Positions 35,727 to 43,901 of a stretch of 43,901 nt of DNA are shown here, piece after piece. Every line of letters starts with the position of its first letter. The stretch's first letter is position 1. The position numbers and the translations under genes are program-made. The stretch comes from an uncultured Methanobrevibacter sp. (GTDB lineage: Archaea > Methanobacteriota > Methanobacteria > Methanobacteriales > Methanobacteriaceae), in NCBI RefSeq assembly GCF_902770715.1, contig NZ_CACXTS010000015.1, positions 1-43,901 of the forward strand, given 5' to 3'. The notes below the pieces were generated by a model. It worked only from the letters and a program-made list of their open reading frames with translations. It was not told where the DNA came from and made no database searches.

Positions 35727-36635
35727 ATGAAAGTTAAAGATGGAATAATCGGTTTTGTAGTTGGAGACGCTTTGGGAGTTCCAGTTGAATTTGAATCAAG
35801 ATCAGCACTTGAAATGAATCCTGTGACAGATATGAGGGGTCACGGAACATATAATCAGGAAGCAGGAACATGGTCGGACGATACATCAATGACCATTGCG
35901 ACAATGCAGAGCATCGTAAATAAAAAGGGCATTGACTATGAAGATATCATGGATGAATTCTGCAGTTGGATATACAACGATGAACACAACAACAGTGAAG
36001 AGGGCACCTTTGACTATGGAATAACAACCGGCAGGGCAATAGACAGATATCACTTTGAAAACAAAGACCCCATAAAATGCGGAGGAACCAGTGAACGTGA
36101 CAACGGGAACGGATCTTTGATGAGAATTTTGCCGTTGGCCTACATTAAAGACATCGATTATGAAATCATCGAAAACATTTCCGCTTTGACACATGGCCAC
36201 AAAAGATCAAAAATTGCCTGTGTATTATATGTTGAAATAGCAAAATCCATGCTTGAAAATGATTTGGAAATACAAGAACACATAGAATTGGCATGCAATA
36301 AAATAAAAGAATATTACAAAGATTCAGAAGAATTGAAACACTTTGAAAGAATATTCAATAATGATTTAAATGATTTGAGCTCCAAAGGGTATGTCATCTA
36401 TACCTTTGAATGCGTGGTTCACTGTCTGCTAACCACCGACAACTATAAGGATGCTGTCCTTAAAGCTGTCAATTTGGGTGGTGACACCGATACCAATGCA
36501 GCCATCTGTGGGGGATTAGCTGGAATTTATTATGGTTTTGAATCAATTCCTATAGATTGGAGAAATACAATTTCTAAAATTGATACAGTAGTGTCATTAT
36601 GTGAAAAGTACGAGGCATTTTGTGATGAATCTTAA
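35727..36635 (+). CDS. ADP-ribosylglycohydrolase (DraG/ARH family)
   Basis: 302 residues, full length. Removes ADP-ribose from a modified residue using two Mg ions. The metal-binding motifs are all present: G-D-A-L-G (13-17), W-S-D-D-T (49-53) and G-G-D-T-D-T-N (Asp253 and Asp255), with a conserved S-E-R-D-N-G-N-G-S-L block. The classical DraG target is nitrogenase reductase; no nitrogenase gene is in the window, so the substrate here is open. The last 11 bases overlap the start of the next gene, suggesting coupled translation. No strong ribosome binding site precedes the ATG. Confidence 0.9.
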   Translation: MKVKDGIIGFVVGDALGVPVEFESRSALEMNPVTDMRGHGTYNQEAGTWSDDTSMTIATMQSIVNKKGIDYEDIMDEFCSWIYNDEHNNSEEGTFDYGITTGRAIDRYHFENKDPIKCGGTSERDNGNGSLMRILPLAYIKDIDYEIIENISALTHGHKRSKIACVLYVEIAKSMLENDLEIQEHIELACNKIKEYYKDSEELKHFERIFNNDLNDLSSKGYVIYTFECVVHCLLTTDNYKDAVLKAVNLGGDTDTNAAICGGLAGIYYGFESIPIDWRNTISKIDTVVSLCEKYEAFCDES

Positions 36636-37107
36636 TGAAACTATCAAAAATATCAGGGCTACATGCAATAATTATGTAGACCCTGATTTAGTGGCAACCG
36701 TAATTCATGACAATTACTTCATGGGTGCAAATAACATTTGCGAACTTGAACAATATGGCATCAAAAAGCAGGACACCTTTGAAGAAAGGATATTGAAAAT
36801 TCTAAAGTATGAAAATGTATTTTTAAATCTTGGAATGTATGCATTCTTCCCATTCATTAATGAATGCGACATCTACTCCAGCCAAGATTTCCATTTGAAC
36901 CTCACACAGGAAGAGTTTGACAGATATGGAAATGAAAAGGAGAGATTATTCGGAATATTAATCAAGAAAAATTCCACTGACTACATTATTGGAAGCTGTG
37001 ATCTGTGCGGATGCAGCATTGATTCTGCATTCCAAGAAATAGAAGTTTCGGATTTAGGCTTTTACAAAAAACTGAAAGAGATTATAGACGCCAAGATTAT
37101 TCATTAA
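36625..37107 (+). CDS. Uncharacterised protein overlapping the ADP-ribosylglycohydrolase gene
   Basis: 160 residues from ATG at 36625; a GTG at 36601 is in frame, but GAGG 9 bases before 36625 favours the later start. Family not recognised. It is acidic, mostly helical in character, with an aromatic patch (L-G-M-Y-A-F-F-P-F-I-N-E-C) and a Cys cluster S-C-D-L-C-G-C-S near the end that could bind metal. It overlaps the ADP-ribosylglycohydrolase gene by 11 bases at its start and the MurT-like gene by 11 bases at its convergent end. The coupling suggests a partner or substrate of the hydrolase, but nothing in the sequence proves this. Confidence 0.7.
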   Translation: MNLNETIKNIRATCNNYVDPDLVATVIHDNYFMGANNICELEQYGIKKQDTFEERILKILKYENVFLNLGMYAFFPFINECDIYSSQDFHLNLTQEEFDRYGNEKERLFGILIKKNSTDYIIGSCDLCGCSIDSAFQEIEVSDLGFYKKLKEIIDAKIIH

Positions 37108-38521
37108 TGATTTTCTTTTTGATTTCTCCCCACATTGCCTGTTCTTCACCGCAGCCGGACATGATTACATATTCATAATCGGAATTTATGGCAAGCTCAT
37201 GCAATTTTTCTATTTTGATTTTCATCTCATCATAGCCTAAAGGATAAAAATCAGCATCAGGATAGTCCTTTTTGATAATATTATAATATTCTTCCGCTTT
37301 TTTAATTGATTTCCTTCCAGGAAGAACAACCACATGGCCAGGATTCATACTTTTTATAATTTCATAATGGTCTTCAAAAATCTCATCCTCATATTCATCG
37401 GGAGTCGTGTATATGAATTCCAAAGGCCCGTCAAGATATAGTTTCATGAACATTGTGTTGATTTTTAAAGCATCACCATTGTCCCCCTGACCGAGTCCAA
37501 CAAGCTTATCACCAATATCAACCACTTCGAATCTTCCAGTAGGTATAAAAGACATGTCCAAATTGTTAAAGACCTTTTTAGCTGTTGTTTCGATATTTTC
37601 GACTTTCGGTGTGAATGTTGCATAAGCCGTAATCGAAGCAAGCGTATTGTAAATATTGTGCAATCCAAACGGTGGAACATTAAGTTTTAAGTTAAATTTA
37701 ATATTTTCAGAAACAACGTAGTTAAATAAATCTCCTTCAATAGTCAAATCCCATGAAGAAGAGCTAAATTCTATATCGGTTAGTTTTACATTAGGTTCGG
37801 GGCGTTTAAATCCGCATTCACAAGCATATATTCCCCTATGATTTAAATAAAAATGAGAATAATCCAATAATCTGCCGCATTTAGGGCATTCAACAGATTT
37901 ATCACCAATGTCTTCTATAACATCGGTTGCAATACCATAATAGTTTACTTTAACATCCTTTTCTTTATTTAAGCCTATGAAAGCAGTTCTGGGATCATCA
38001 CAGTTTGTGACAACAACACCCTCTTGCATGCCTTCAGAAAGCAATTTTTTAGCATTATAGTAAGAGTTAAATGGATTTTTTACTCCTGCAACCTGAATAT
38101 GCTCCCGAGATATTGTTGTATATACAACACCAATAGGATTAATTAATTTTTGAACCGTATTTGGAATTCCATGGGCTGCATCACGAATTCCATATTCAAA
38201 TATTCCCAAATCTCCTTCCTGGTTTAGAATAGCAGTGACAATTGCATTTAAAGTATTGTTTTCATAACTGCTTCTAATCTGAACATCATTTGACATCAAC
38301 TTTATCAAAAGAGTGGTTGTGGTTGTTTTGCCGTTAGTTCCATTAACTAAAACTGAACCAGTATTTAAATCAGAAGCAATCTTTTGAATAGATTCAGGAC
38401 CTCCTATTTTTTTAAAAATATATCCGGGATATGTTCCGCCGCTTCCAGGACCATGTTTAGCAAGATGATATGCAACTTTTCCGGATAACTTTGCAATATT
38501 AAATTTAATAAAACTAAACAT
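37097..38521 (-). CDS. MurT-like Mur ligase with zinc ribbon
   Basis: 474 residues. Mur ligase fold: P-loop G-T-N-G-K-T-T (61-67), central domain interrupted by a zinc ribbon (Cys212, Cys215, Cys234, Cys236), then a C-terminal domain of the DUF1727 type. The ribbon insertion is the mark of MurT, which in bacteria works with the glutaminase GatD to amidate the D-Glu of lipid II. The second Cys pair here is CxC, where bacterial MurT has CxxC. No GatD gene is adjacent. In a pseudomurein organism it may ligate or amidate wall peptide precursors. TATA-like ATATATAAA (38546-38554 as read on plus) is centred about 29 bases before the ATG with no ribosome binding site, so the message is probably leaderless. 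Confidence 0.85.
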   Translation of the reverse strand: MFSFIKFNIAKLSGKVAYHLAKHGPGSGGTYPGYIFKKIGGPESIQKIASDLNTGSVLVNGTNGKTTTTTLLIKLMSNDVQIRSSYENNTLNAIVTAILNQEGDLGIFEYGIRDAAHGIPNTVQKLINPIGVVYTTISREHIQVAGVKNPFNSYYNAKKLLSEGMQEGVVVTNCDDPRTAFIGLNKEKDVKVNYYGIATDVIEDIGDKSVECPKCGRLLDYSHFYLNHRGIYACECGFKRPEPNVKLTDIEFSSSSWDLTIEGDLFNYVVSENIKFNLKLNVPPFGLHNIYNTLASITAYATFTPKVENIETTAKKVFNNLDMSFIPTGRFEVVDIGDKLVGLGQGDNGDALKINTMFMKLYLDGPLEFIYTTPDEYEDEIFEDHYEIIKSMNPGHVVVLPGRKSIKKAEEYYNIIKKDYPDADFYPLGYDEMKIKIEKLHELAINSDYEYVIMSGCGEEQAMWGEIKKKIINE

Positions 38522-38545
38522 AATAGTTATATTTTACACATAAGA

Positions 38546-38554
38546 TATATAAAA
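38546..38554 (-). promoter_or_regulatory. TATA box of the MurT-like gene
   Basis: TTTATATAT on the minus strand, centred about 29 bases before the ATG at 38521. Transcription would start within about 2 bases of the start codon. Confidence 0.5.
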
Positions 38555-38606
38555 ATTATTATTAGACAACAAAAATAAGAATAAAAATAAAAAATAGATT
38601 TTATTC

Positions 38607-38655
38607 AAAAAAAAATAAAGAAAAAATAATCCAATCAGTTAGTTGTTGGATTATT
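38607..38655 (-). terminator. Hairpin across the lonB stop codon plus T-run
   Basis: AATAATCCAA (38625-38634) and TTGGATTATT (38646-38655) pair perfectly over 10 bp around an 11-base loop that contains the lonB stop codon. A T-rich tract follows on the minus strand down to 38607. Confidence 0.65.
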
Positions 38656-40614
38656 AATAGTAGTTTGTGGAACTTTTTCCGCAACTTTAGAACCAATGTT
38701 TTTCATCTTTTCAATTAATCTGTCTTTAGCGGAACCACTAATCAAAATATTTTCTAAAACATCACTTAAGGTTTCAGTTGGAATGATTTCAATCATGTCT
38801 TCATATTTCTTCTCAATCATAACATCTTTCATGTTTGATTTAGGAATCAATACCTTTTTCATTCCAGCTTCTGCAGCCGCTTCGATTTTAGCGGTTGCTC
38901 CACCGATAGGCATTACATCACCACGTACATTGAGTGAACCGGTCAATGCAACAGTTTGGTCGATTGGAATCTCTTCAATAGCTGAAATGACGGCAGTTGC
39001 AATACTTACACTAGCTGAGTCACCTTCCACACCGTCATAAGTCTGGATGAACTGAACGTGAATATCATAGTCTGAAATGTCCTTGTTTGTGTATTTCTTA
39101 ATTAATGCACTTACATTCTGGACAGATTCCTGAGCAATTTCACCCAATTTACCGGTAGCAATGATTTGACCACCTGTTTTGGATTGTGTTGGAGCTGCTT
39201 CAGCAGCAATAGGAGAAACAATACCGCTTCTATCCCCAATAACTGCAAGACCATTGATTAAACCAACTCTTCCACCTTCAGCGGATACCATACTGTAGTC
39301 TTTTCTTTGCATGATGGATCTGTCAGCTATTTGCTGTTCAAGAGTCCTTGCGAATTTCTTAGCTTCTACAACATGCTCAGCAGTTACGATTTCTGCTCCT
39401 TTTTCAATAGCTACATCTCCAGCGGACCTTACTAATCCTCCTAAGTCCCTTAATCTTAAGGTTAAGGCATTTTGCTTTCCAGACCTTCTTTTTGCTTCCA
39501 TGATTATTTCATCTAATGCATCTGGAGCAAAGTGTGGAATTCTTCCGTCATTCTTGACTTCCTGAGCTACGAATTGGACTAGTTTTTCTCTGTTTTCAGT
39601 GGTGTCTTCCATGTAATCCTTCATGAATACTTCATAACCATATCCTCTGATTCTGGATCTCATTGCAATGTGCATTCCTTCTAAAACCTGAAGGTTACCT
39701 GATGCAACAAGTACGAAGTCACATGGCACCGCTTGAGATCTTACCATCGCCCCACTTGAGTTTTCACTTTGACCTGTGATTGCATATTGCTTTTCTTGCA
39801 TTGCAGACAATAATTCCTGTTGGGTTTTCATTGACATTGTACCTATTTCGTCAATGTATAAAACTCCTTTATTGGCTTTGTGAATCATTCCTGCCTCTAC
39901 ACGTTCATGTGCAGGAGTTCCAAGTCCACCGGATTGATATGGGTCGTGACGTACATCACCTAATAATGCTCCTGCATGAGCTCCGGTTGCATCCATGAAT
40001 GGTGCGAATCTGGATTCCTGATTATTGACCAATAATTTTGGAGACATATTATTGGCTTTCGGTTTAATTTGAATAGATATAAGTAAAATTAAAGCTGCTG
40101 CTATAATGGATTCTAACAATCTTCCATACATGAATCCAATTACTAAAATTCCACCTATTGCAAACATTGTAATGATAGTTTTTCTTTCCTCATGACCCTT
40201 AGCGGAACCTTTTGTCGCTTTTACTATCTTTTTACCTTCACCTGCAGGCACTGTCCTTATCAATGGATGGTTGCTGTCTTCCATATTTGGATATACTAGG
40301 ATATCTTGCAGAACTTCATGAGGCAAGATTTGTGCCATTCCTTTAGCAAGCATGGATTTTCCCACACCCGGATCACCAATGAGCAAAACGTTCCTTCTTT
40401 GTTTGGCTGCTTTCTTAATTGTTTCAATGGACTCTTCATGTCCAATGACTTGGTCAATCAATAAAGGTGGAACTTCAATATCTTGTGAGCTTTTAATATT
40501 ATTATAATCTAACATAGGTTTGGTTTCTTCGCCTTTTTCTGACTGCTCTACTTCCGGCTCTAAAACCACATCTTCAGAAGAATCATCTACAATTTCTTGT
40601 TCTTCAAATTTCAT
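38635..40614 (-). CDS. lonB: Membrane-anchored ATP-dependent protease LonB (archaeal Lon)
   Basis: 659 residues. Degrades unfolded and regulatory proteins at the inner face of the membrane. The N-terminal 50 residues are acidic. Walker A G-D-P-G-V-G-K-S is at 80-87. Two adjacent membrane segments are inserted in the AAA domain (about 146-163 and 168-183), the archaeal LonB hallmark. Walker B V-L-Y-I-D-E-I-G is at 251-258. The proteolytic dyad is Ser533 (E-G-D-S-A-S) and Lys576 (A-T-A-K-I-E), 43 residues apart as in characterised archaeal Lon. The ATG has GTGAGGT upstream, and a TATA box lies about 90 bases before it. Confidence 0.96.
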   Translation of the reverse strand: MKFEEQEIVDDSSEDVVLEPEVEQSEKGEETKPMLDYNNIKSSQDIEVPPLLIDQVIGHEESIETIKKAAKQRRNVLLIGDPGVGKSMLAKGMAQILPHEVLQDILVYPNMEDSNHPLIRTVPAGEGKKIVKATKGSAKGHEERKTIITMFAIGGILVIGFMYGRLLESIIAAALILLISIQIKPKANNMSPKLLVNNQESRFAPFMDATGAHAGALLGDVRHDPYQSGGLGTPAHERVEAGMIHKANKGVLYIDEIGTMSMKTQQELLSAMQEKQYAITGQSENSSGAMVRSQAVPCDFVLVASGNLQVLEGMHIAMRSRIRGYGYEVFMKDYMEDTTENREKLVQFVAQEVKNDGRIPHFAPDALDEIIMEAKRRSGKQNALTLRLRDLGGLVRSAGDVAIEKGAEIVTAEHVVEAKKFARTLEQQIADRSIMQRKDYSMVSAEGGRVGLINGLAVIGDRSGIVSPIAAEAAPTQSKTGGQIIATGKLGEIAQESVQNVSALIKKYTNKDISDYDIHVQFIQTYDGVEGDSASVSIATAVISAIEEIPIDQTVALTGSLNVRGDVMPIGGATAKIEAAAEAGMKKVLIPKSNMKDVMIEKKYEDMIEIIPTETLSDVLENILISGSAKDRLIEKMKNIGSKVAEKVPQTTINNPTTN

Positions 40615-40697
40615 AAAACAAACCTCACTTCTCTAAATAAATTCATCATTAAAAAATTAAGTTTAATATACTATTTAAATATTATTTAAACCTACGA

Positions 40698-40705
40698 TAT
40701 ATAAA
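40698..40705 (-). promoter_or_regulatory. TATA box of lonB
   Basis: TTTATATA on the minus strand within CTTTTTATATATCG. The expected transcription start is near 40675, leaving a leader of about 60 bases that includes GTGAGGT before the ATG. Confidence 0.5.
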
Positions 40706-41111
40706 AAGTTTTCTATTTTAGTAAATAAAAGTTACTAAAACAATTGTGATAGGATTAAAGTTAAATTCACCTTAAAATATCAAAACGAAATATAAATTAA
40801 TTCATGTCAATAAAACAAAATAGATAAAATACCAATTATATTTTTAAAATATTATTAAAATTCAATTTATTTTACTAAAATCAAATTTTAAATAAAAAAT
40901 AGATAAAAATATATATTAAAAATAATTAAATTAATTAATACAAGATTAATTTTCAATGATTAAATCTTGTTAATCGAATTTGAATGTATGGACACATACC
41001 ATATCAGTCAGTTTTTATATTAAATGGAAATTTAAATAAATTGAAAACCCCGGATAAAATGGTATATCTAAATCCATGCATCAAATTAGATTAAATTTAA
41101 CTCATTTTTAA

Positions 41112-41121
41112 ATTATTTATA
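41112..41121 (+). promoter_or_regulatory. TATA-like box of cobQ (probably leaderless)
   Basis: ATTATTTATA centred about 28 bases before the ATG at 41145, with no Shine-Dalgarno sequence between. Transcription would start at about the start codon. Confidence 0.45.
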
Positions 41122-41144
41122 GCATTAACTCAATATATCATATC

Positions 41145-42671
41145 ATGACAAAATGTATCATGGTTCAAGGAACATCATCAAATGCCGGAAAAAGTATGCT
41201 TGTAGCTGCTTTATGTAGAATTTATAAGAACAGGGGATACAATGTAGCTCCCTTCAAATCCCAAAATATGTCTCTAAACTCATATACCACAAAAGAGAAT
41301 GGGGAAATTGGTATTGCTCAAATGCTGCAAGCGGAAGCGGCAATGATTGAACCTAGCATACATATGAATCCAATTCTTCTCAAGCCAAAGGGAGACTTTA
41401 CCTCAAATGTGATTATTCAGGGAAAATCAATTGGAGACATGAACTTTTATGATTACCAGCACAAATACCATGATACTGCACTTAAAGCCATCCATGAAAG
41501 TTTTGAAATCTTATCCGAAAAGCATGATGTCATAATTATCGAAGGGGCAGGATCTCCCGCCGAGATAAATATGAGAAAACAGGATATCGCAAATATGGAA
41601 ATCGCCCATATGGCAGACGCCAATGTAATATTAATTGCAGATATCGAAATGGGAGGGGTATTTGCGGCAATAGCTGGAACATATGTTCTTCTTGACGATT
41701 ATGACAGATCCAGATTAAAGGCAACTGTCATCAACAAATTCAGAGGCAATTTGGATATCTTAAAGCCTGGACTTGACAGAATCGAAGAAATAACCGGCGA
41801 ACCAGTTTTGGGAGTGCTTCCCTATGATGAAACATTGAAATTGCCTGAAGAGGATTCAGCATCATTGACCACACATGTCTTTGCGGAAGACAAGGACATT
41901 ACCATAGGAGTCATAAGACTGCCTAAAATAGCTAACTTCACTGATATTGATCCGTTTGAATATGAAAGTGATGTGGCTCTTAAGATGATAGGCGTTAATG
42001 ATGAAATCGGCGATGTTGATGCAATAATCATTCCAGGTACCCGTAACTCAACAGAAGACATGTATGCACTGCGTGAAAGCGGTTTGGCTCAAAAAATTAT
42101 TGAAAAATCTTCAGAAATTCCAATTGTAGGAATCTGCGGAGGTCTGCAGATTTTAGGAAATATAATCCATGATGAGGAAAAACGCGAGTCAAAACATGGA
42201 ACAATCGAAGGCCTTGGGCTTTTAGATATTGAATCCAGTTTTTCAAGAGCTGATAAAATCGTTACACAGTCCATAGCCACAATCCCTAAGAATTTAAACG
42301 GTATTGCCGGAGAAATATTTAAAAACATAGCTGGAGAAGAAGTTACAGGCTATGAAATCCATGAAGGAACCACAGAACTCTTAAGTTCATCCAAATTGTT
42401 GAATGTCGAAAAAGGTCAAGGAAACAACGATGACGGAGAAATAGATGGAGCTTCATCAGGAAATGCGTTTGGAACCTACTTCCATGGAATATTCCATAAT
42501 TATAACTTCAGAAGAGAATTTTTAAATTATATAAGAGTCAAAAAAGGTTTCGAAGCTAAAGATGGAGAAGATCCATATGAAACCGAAAAGGACTACTCCC
42601 TAAACCGCTTGGCTGAAATCGTTGAGGAAAACCTTGACATGGACATTATCGATAAATTATTGTTTGAATAA
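41145..42671 (+). CDS. cobQ: Cobyric acid synthase CobQ
   Basis: 508 residues, full length. Amidates four side chains of adenosylcobyrinic acid a,c-diamide with glutamine and ATP, a step of cobamide synthesis needed for methanogen methyltransferases. The N-terminal P-loop is G-T-S-S-N-A-G-K-S (9-17), followed by F-K-S-Q-N-M-S-L-N-S and V-I-I-I-E-G-A-G-S. The C-terminal glutaminase domain has Cys331 in G-I-C-G-G-L-Q and His447 in Y-F-H-G-I-F. Both domains being present separates it from GatD. No other cobalamin gene lies nearby. Its 3' end carries a hairpin over the stop codon and meets the convergent aldo/keto reductase gene 9 bases later. Confidence 0.95.
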   Translation: MTKCIMVQGTSSNAGKSMLVAALCRIYKNRGYNVAPFKSQNMSLNSYTTKENGEIGIAQMLQAEAAMIEPSIHMNPILLKPKGDFTSNVIIQGKSIGDMNFYDYQHKYHDTALKAIHESFEILSEKHDVIIIEGAGSPAEINMRKQDIANMEIAHMADANVILIADIEMGGVFAAIAGTYVLLDDYDRSRLKATVINKFRGNLDILKPGLDRIEEITGEPVLGVLPYDETLKLPEEDSASLTTHVFAEDKDITIGVIRLPKIANFTDIDPFEYESDVALKMIGVNDEIGDVDAIIIPGTRNSTEDMYALRESGLAQKIIEKSSEIPIVGICGGLQILGNIIHDEEKRESKHGTIEGLGLLDIESSFSRADKIVTQSIATIPKNLNGIAGEIFKNIAGEEVTGYEIHEGTTELLSSSKLLNVEKGQGNNDDGEIDGASSGNAFGTYFHGIFHNYNFRREFLNYIRVKKGFEAKDGEDPYETEKDYSLNRLAEIVEENLDMDIIDKLLFE

Positions 42672-42696
42672 TAATTTATCTTAAATCTTATTTTTT
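42651..42696 (+). terminator. 11-bp perfect hairpin across the cobQ stop codon plus T-run
   Basis: GATAAATTATT (42651-42661) and AATAATTTATC (42670-42680) pair perfectly around an 8-base loop. The stop codon (42669-42671) lies at the loop and second arm. A T-rich tract follows around 42688-42696. The hairpin ends one base before the stop of the convergent gene, so it may also slow transcription from the other side. Confidence 0.65.
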
Positions 42697-43721
42697 GTAT
42701 GCTTTGCCCATACTTTTTCATTATCGCTGGCTGAAACCTTATTGTCGGCCATTACTCCAACCAGGTCATGAGCGACATACGGCTCTTCCAAATAGCTGAT
42801 GTCATCTGAAGACAACCTTAAATCAACTGACTTGACTGCGCCTTCAACATGATGCATTTTAGTGGCACCGACAATCGGGGAGGTGACCTTTGTAAGCAGC
42901 CATGCAAGTGAAACTTCAGTCATTGAAACATCATAATTTTCCGCCAACTCATTTACCCTTTTAATGATTTCTGCATCCTGAACTTCAGTTGACTGGTATT
43001 TTAACTGGGCATAGAAATCCTCTTTCAATCTTTTAGAATCGTTTCCTGGAAGCCTTGACAATCTGCCTGATGCAAGAGCGCTGTACGGAGTAACAGCAAT
43101 ATTGTCAGCATGGCACAGAGGAATCATTTCGCGTTCCTCTTCCCTGAAAATCAAATTATAATGACCTTGAATAGATACGAATTTGGCAAATCCTTCACTT
43201 TCAGCCAATGCATTTGCCTTTGCAAGCTGCCAGGCAAAACAGTTTGATATTCCAACATATTTTACCTTGCCCTCTTCGATGACCTCATTCAAACCTTCCA
43301 AAATATCGTATAAAGGAGTATTATAATCCCACATGTGGTAGATATACAAGTCAATATAGTCCAAACCTAAGTTTTCAAGGCTTTTTTCAACAAAATTGTG
43401 GATATGCTGCTGACCTGAGACATTGTTTTTAATTTCCTCTTCTGAACGGGGCAAGAACTTGGTTGCAACAACAACATCATCCCTTGACGCATATTCCCTT
43501 ATTGTTTTTCCGAGATACTGTTCTGAAGTTCCGTTTTGATATCCTATTGCAGTGTCATAGAAGTTTATTCCATTGTCCAATCCGTTTTTAATGATTTCAA
43601 TGGATTCTGCTTCAGGCAATGTCCAGGTGTGCATTCCGTTTTTCGGATCTCCAAATCCCATACAACCCATACAGACTCTGCTTACTTTCAAATTAGAATT
43701 TCCTAATTGAGTATATTCCAT
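42681..43721 (-). CDS. Aldo/keto reductase
   Basis: 346 residues, NAD(P)H-dependent oxidoreductase with a TIM-barrel fold. The catalytic tetrad is complete: Asp56 and Tyr61 (F-Y-D-T-A-I-G-Y), Lys88 (V-A-T-K-F) and His129 (Y-I-Y-H-M-W). The N-terminal M-E-Y-T-Q-L-G-N-S-N-L-K-V-S beginning and the C-terminal S-P-I-V-G-A-T-K cofactor motif are typical of the YajO/AKR-like group. The substrate cannot be told. The probable flavodoxin-like gene upstream is on the same strand, so a redox pair is possible. Only a weak ribosome binding site is seen. Confidence 0.92.
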   Translation of the reverse strand: MEYTQLGNSNLKVSRVCMGCMGFGDPKNGMHTWTLPEAESIEIIKNGLDNGINFYDTAIGYQNGTSEQYLGKTIREYASRDDVVVATKFLPRSEEEIKNNVSGQQHIHNFVEKSLENLGLDYIDLYIYHMWDYNTPLYDILEGLNEVIEEGKVKYVGISNCFAWQLAKANALAESEGFAKFVSIQGHYNLIFREEEREMIPLCHADNIAVTPYSALASGRLSRLPGNDSKRLKEDFYAQLKYQSTEVQDAEIIKRVNELAENYDVSMTEVSLAWLLTKVTSPIVGATKMHHVEGAVKSVDLRLSSDDISYLEEPYVAHDLVGVMADNKVSASDNEKVWAKHTKNKI

Positions 43722-43787
43722 ATTAACACTTCCCTATTGTACAAAAAATTAAAAAAATAATCATAATTAGAGTTATCCTGGACTGCA

Positions 43788-43901
43788 CTACTCCCCAGAT
43801 AATCTCTCACCCAATTCATACGCTTTTTGCAAATCCTTTGGAAATTGTGTTTTTTCGCTTTCTGCCTTATGTTCAGGGTCAAACATATTGTTCACATATG
43901 C
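43788..43901 (-). CDS. 3' end of a probable flavodoxin-like or NADPH-dependent FMN reductase gene
   Basis: The last 37 codons of a gene cut by the window edge, ending with TAG at 43788-43790. The visible tail (M-F-D-P-E-H-K-A-E, then F-P-K-D-L-Q-K-A-Y-E-L-G-E-R-L) resembles the C-terminus of small flavodoxin-fold reductases, where K-A-Y-E-L-G is common. The remainder is outside the window. Same strand as, and 66 bases upstream of, the aldo/keto reductase. Confidence 0.5.
   Translation of the reverse strand, partial: AYVNNMFDPEHKAESEKTQFPKDLQKAYELGERLSGE

Larger units (their letters stand above)
40615..41144. other. 530-base AT-rich spacer between divergent lonB and cobQ
   Basis: No open frame of note, no tRNA and no repeat array. 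It holds the lonB promoter at one end and the cobQ promoter at the other. In between are a weak 7-bp hairpin (CAAGATT/AATCTTG, 40941-40969), a GTATG/CATAC mini-hairpin near 40986-40999, and a single GC-richer patch around 41046-41052. No riboswitch or small RNA could be recognised by eye. Confidence 0.7.

Noticed and set aside
40615..41144. tRNA, small RNA or cobalamin riboswitch in the spacer upstream of cobQ
   Set aside because: No cloverleaf, no GC-rich structured block and no cobalamin-box-like sequence could be seen. cobQ also appears leaderless, which leaves no room for a leader riboswitch.
37097..42671. MurT-like ligase and cobQ as a MurT-GatD amidation pair
   Set aside because: cobQ carries the full N-terminal synthetase domain as well as the glutaminase domain, is on the other strand, and lies 2.6 kb away beyond lonB and the spacer.

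Overview
The window reads as a piece of a Methanobacteriales chromosome, most likely Methanobrevibacter. This rests on the AT-rich sequence, an AqpM-type aquaporin, a membrane-anchored archaeal LonB protease, a MurT-like ligase of the kind expected in a pseudomurein-walled cell, archaeal TATA boxes and GGTGAT-type ribosome binding sites, and above all very large secreted adhesin-like proteins built from beta-helix and Ig-like repeats. The genus is inferred from gene content; no 16S gene or other marker is present.

Region by region. 1-17.4 kb is a cell-surface locus on the minus strand: a beta-helix adhesin cut by the window edge (1-5149), a 2673-residue adhesin carrying a PQQ-type beta-propeller among Ig-like repeats (5350-13371), and a beta-helix protein containing a complete papain-type peptidase (13548-17366). 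17.4-22.5 kb holds nucleic-acid genes: a DUF123/GIY-YIG protein, a small unknown protein, a YjgR/DUF853 HerA-like ATPase and a Ski2-like helicase with two Cys clusters, the last three in one tight minus-strand run. 22.6-25.9 kb holds a DUF368 (PopT-like) polyprenyl-phosphate transporter, the aquaporin and an uncharacterised Cys-rich DUF2193 protein, the last two as an operon. 26.0-34.1 kb holds uvrA, a secreted C39-like cysteine peptidase, uvrB, a 96-residue unknown and PRPP synthase. 34.2-37.1 kb is a set of small accessory genes: a secreted unknown, a zinc-ribbon membrane protein, a GNAT acetyltransferase, and an ADP-ribosylglycohydrolase overlapping an unknown gene. 37.1-43.9 kb holds the MurT-like ligase, lonB, a 530-base AT-rich spacer, cobQ, an aldo/keto reductase and the 3' end of a probable flavodoxin-like gene.

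How it fits together. The surface proteins share one C-terminal repeat family, with a common YKDGS/YNDGS core, and probably coat the pseudomurein wall. Two separate secreted cysteine peptidases (papain-type and C39-like), the MurT-like ligase and the PopT-like lipid-carrier transporter all point to envelope construction or remodelling. UvrA and UvrB provide excision repair; UvrC is not in the window.

Two regulatory patterns recur. Several terminator-like hairpins reach back across the stop codon before a T-run (aqpM, uvrA, lonB, cobQ). Five genes between 34 and 41 kb have a TATA box about 25-28 bases before the start codon and no Shine-Dalgarno sequence, so they are probably leaderless. No tRNA, rRNA, CRISPR array or insertion sequence was found.
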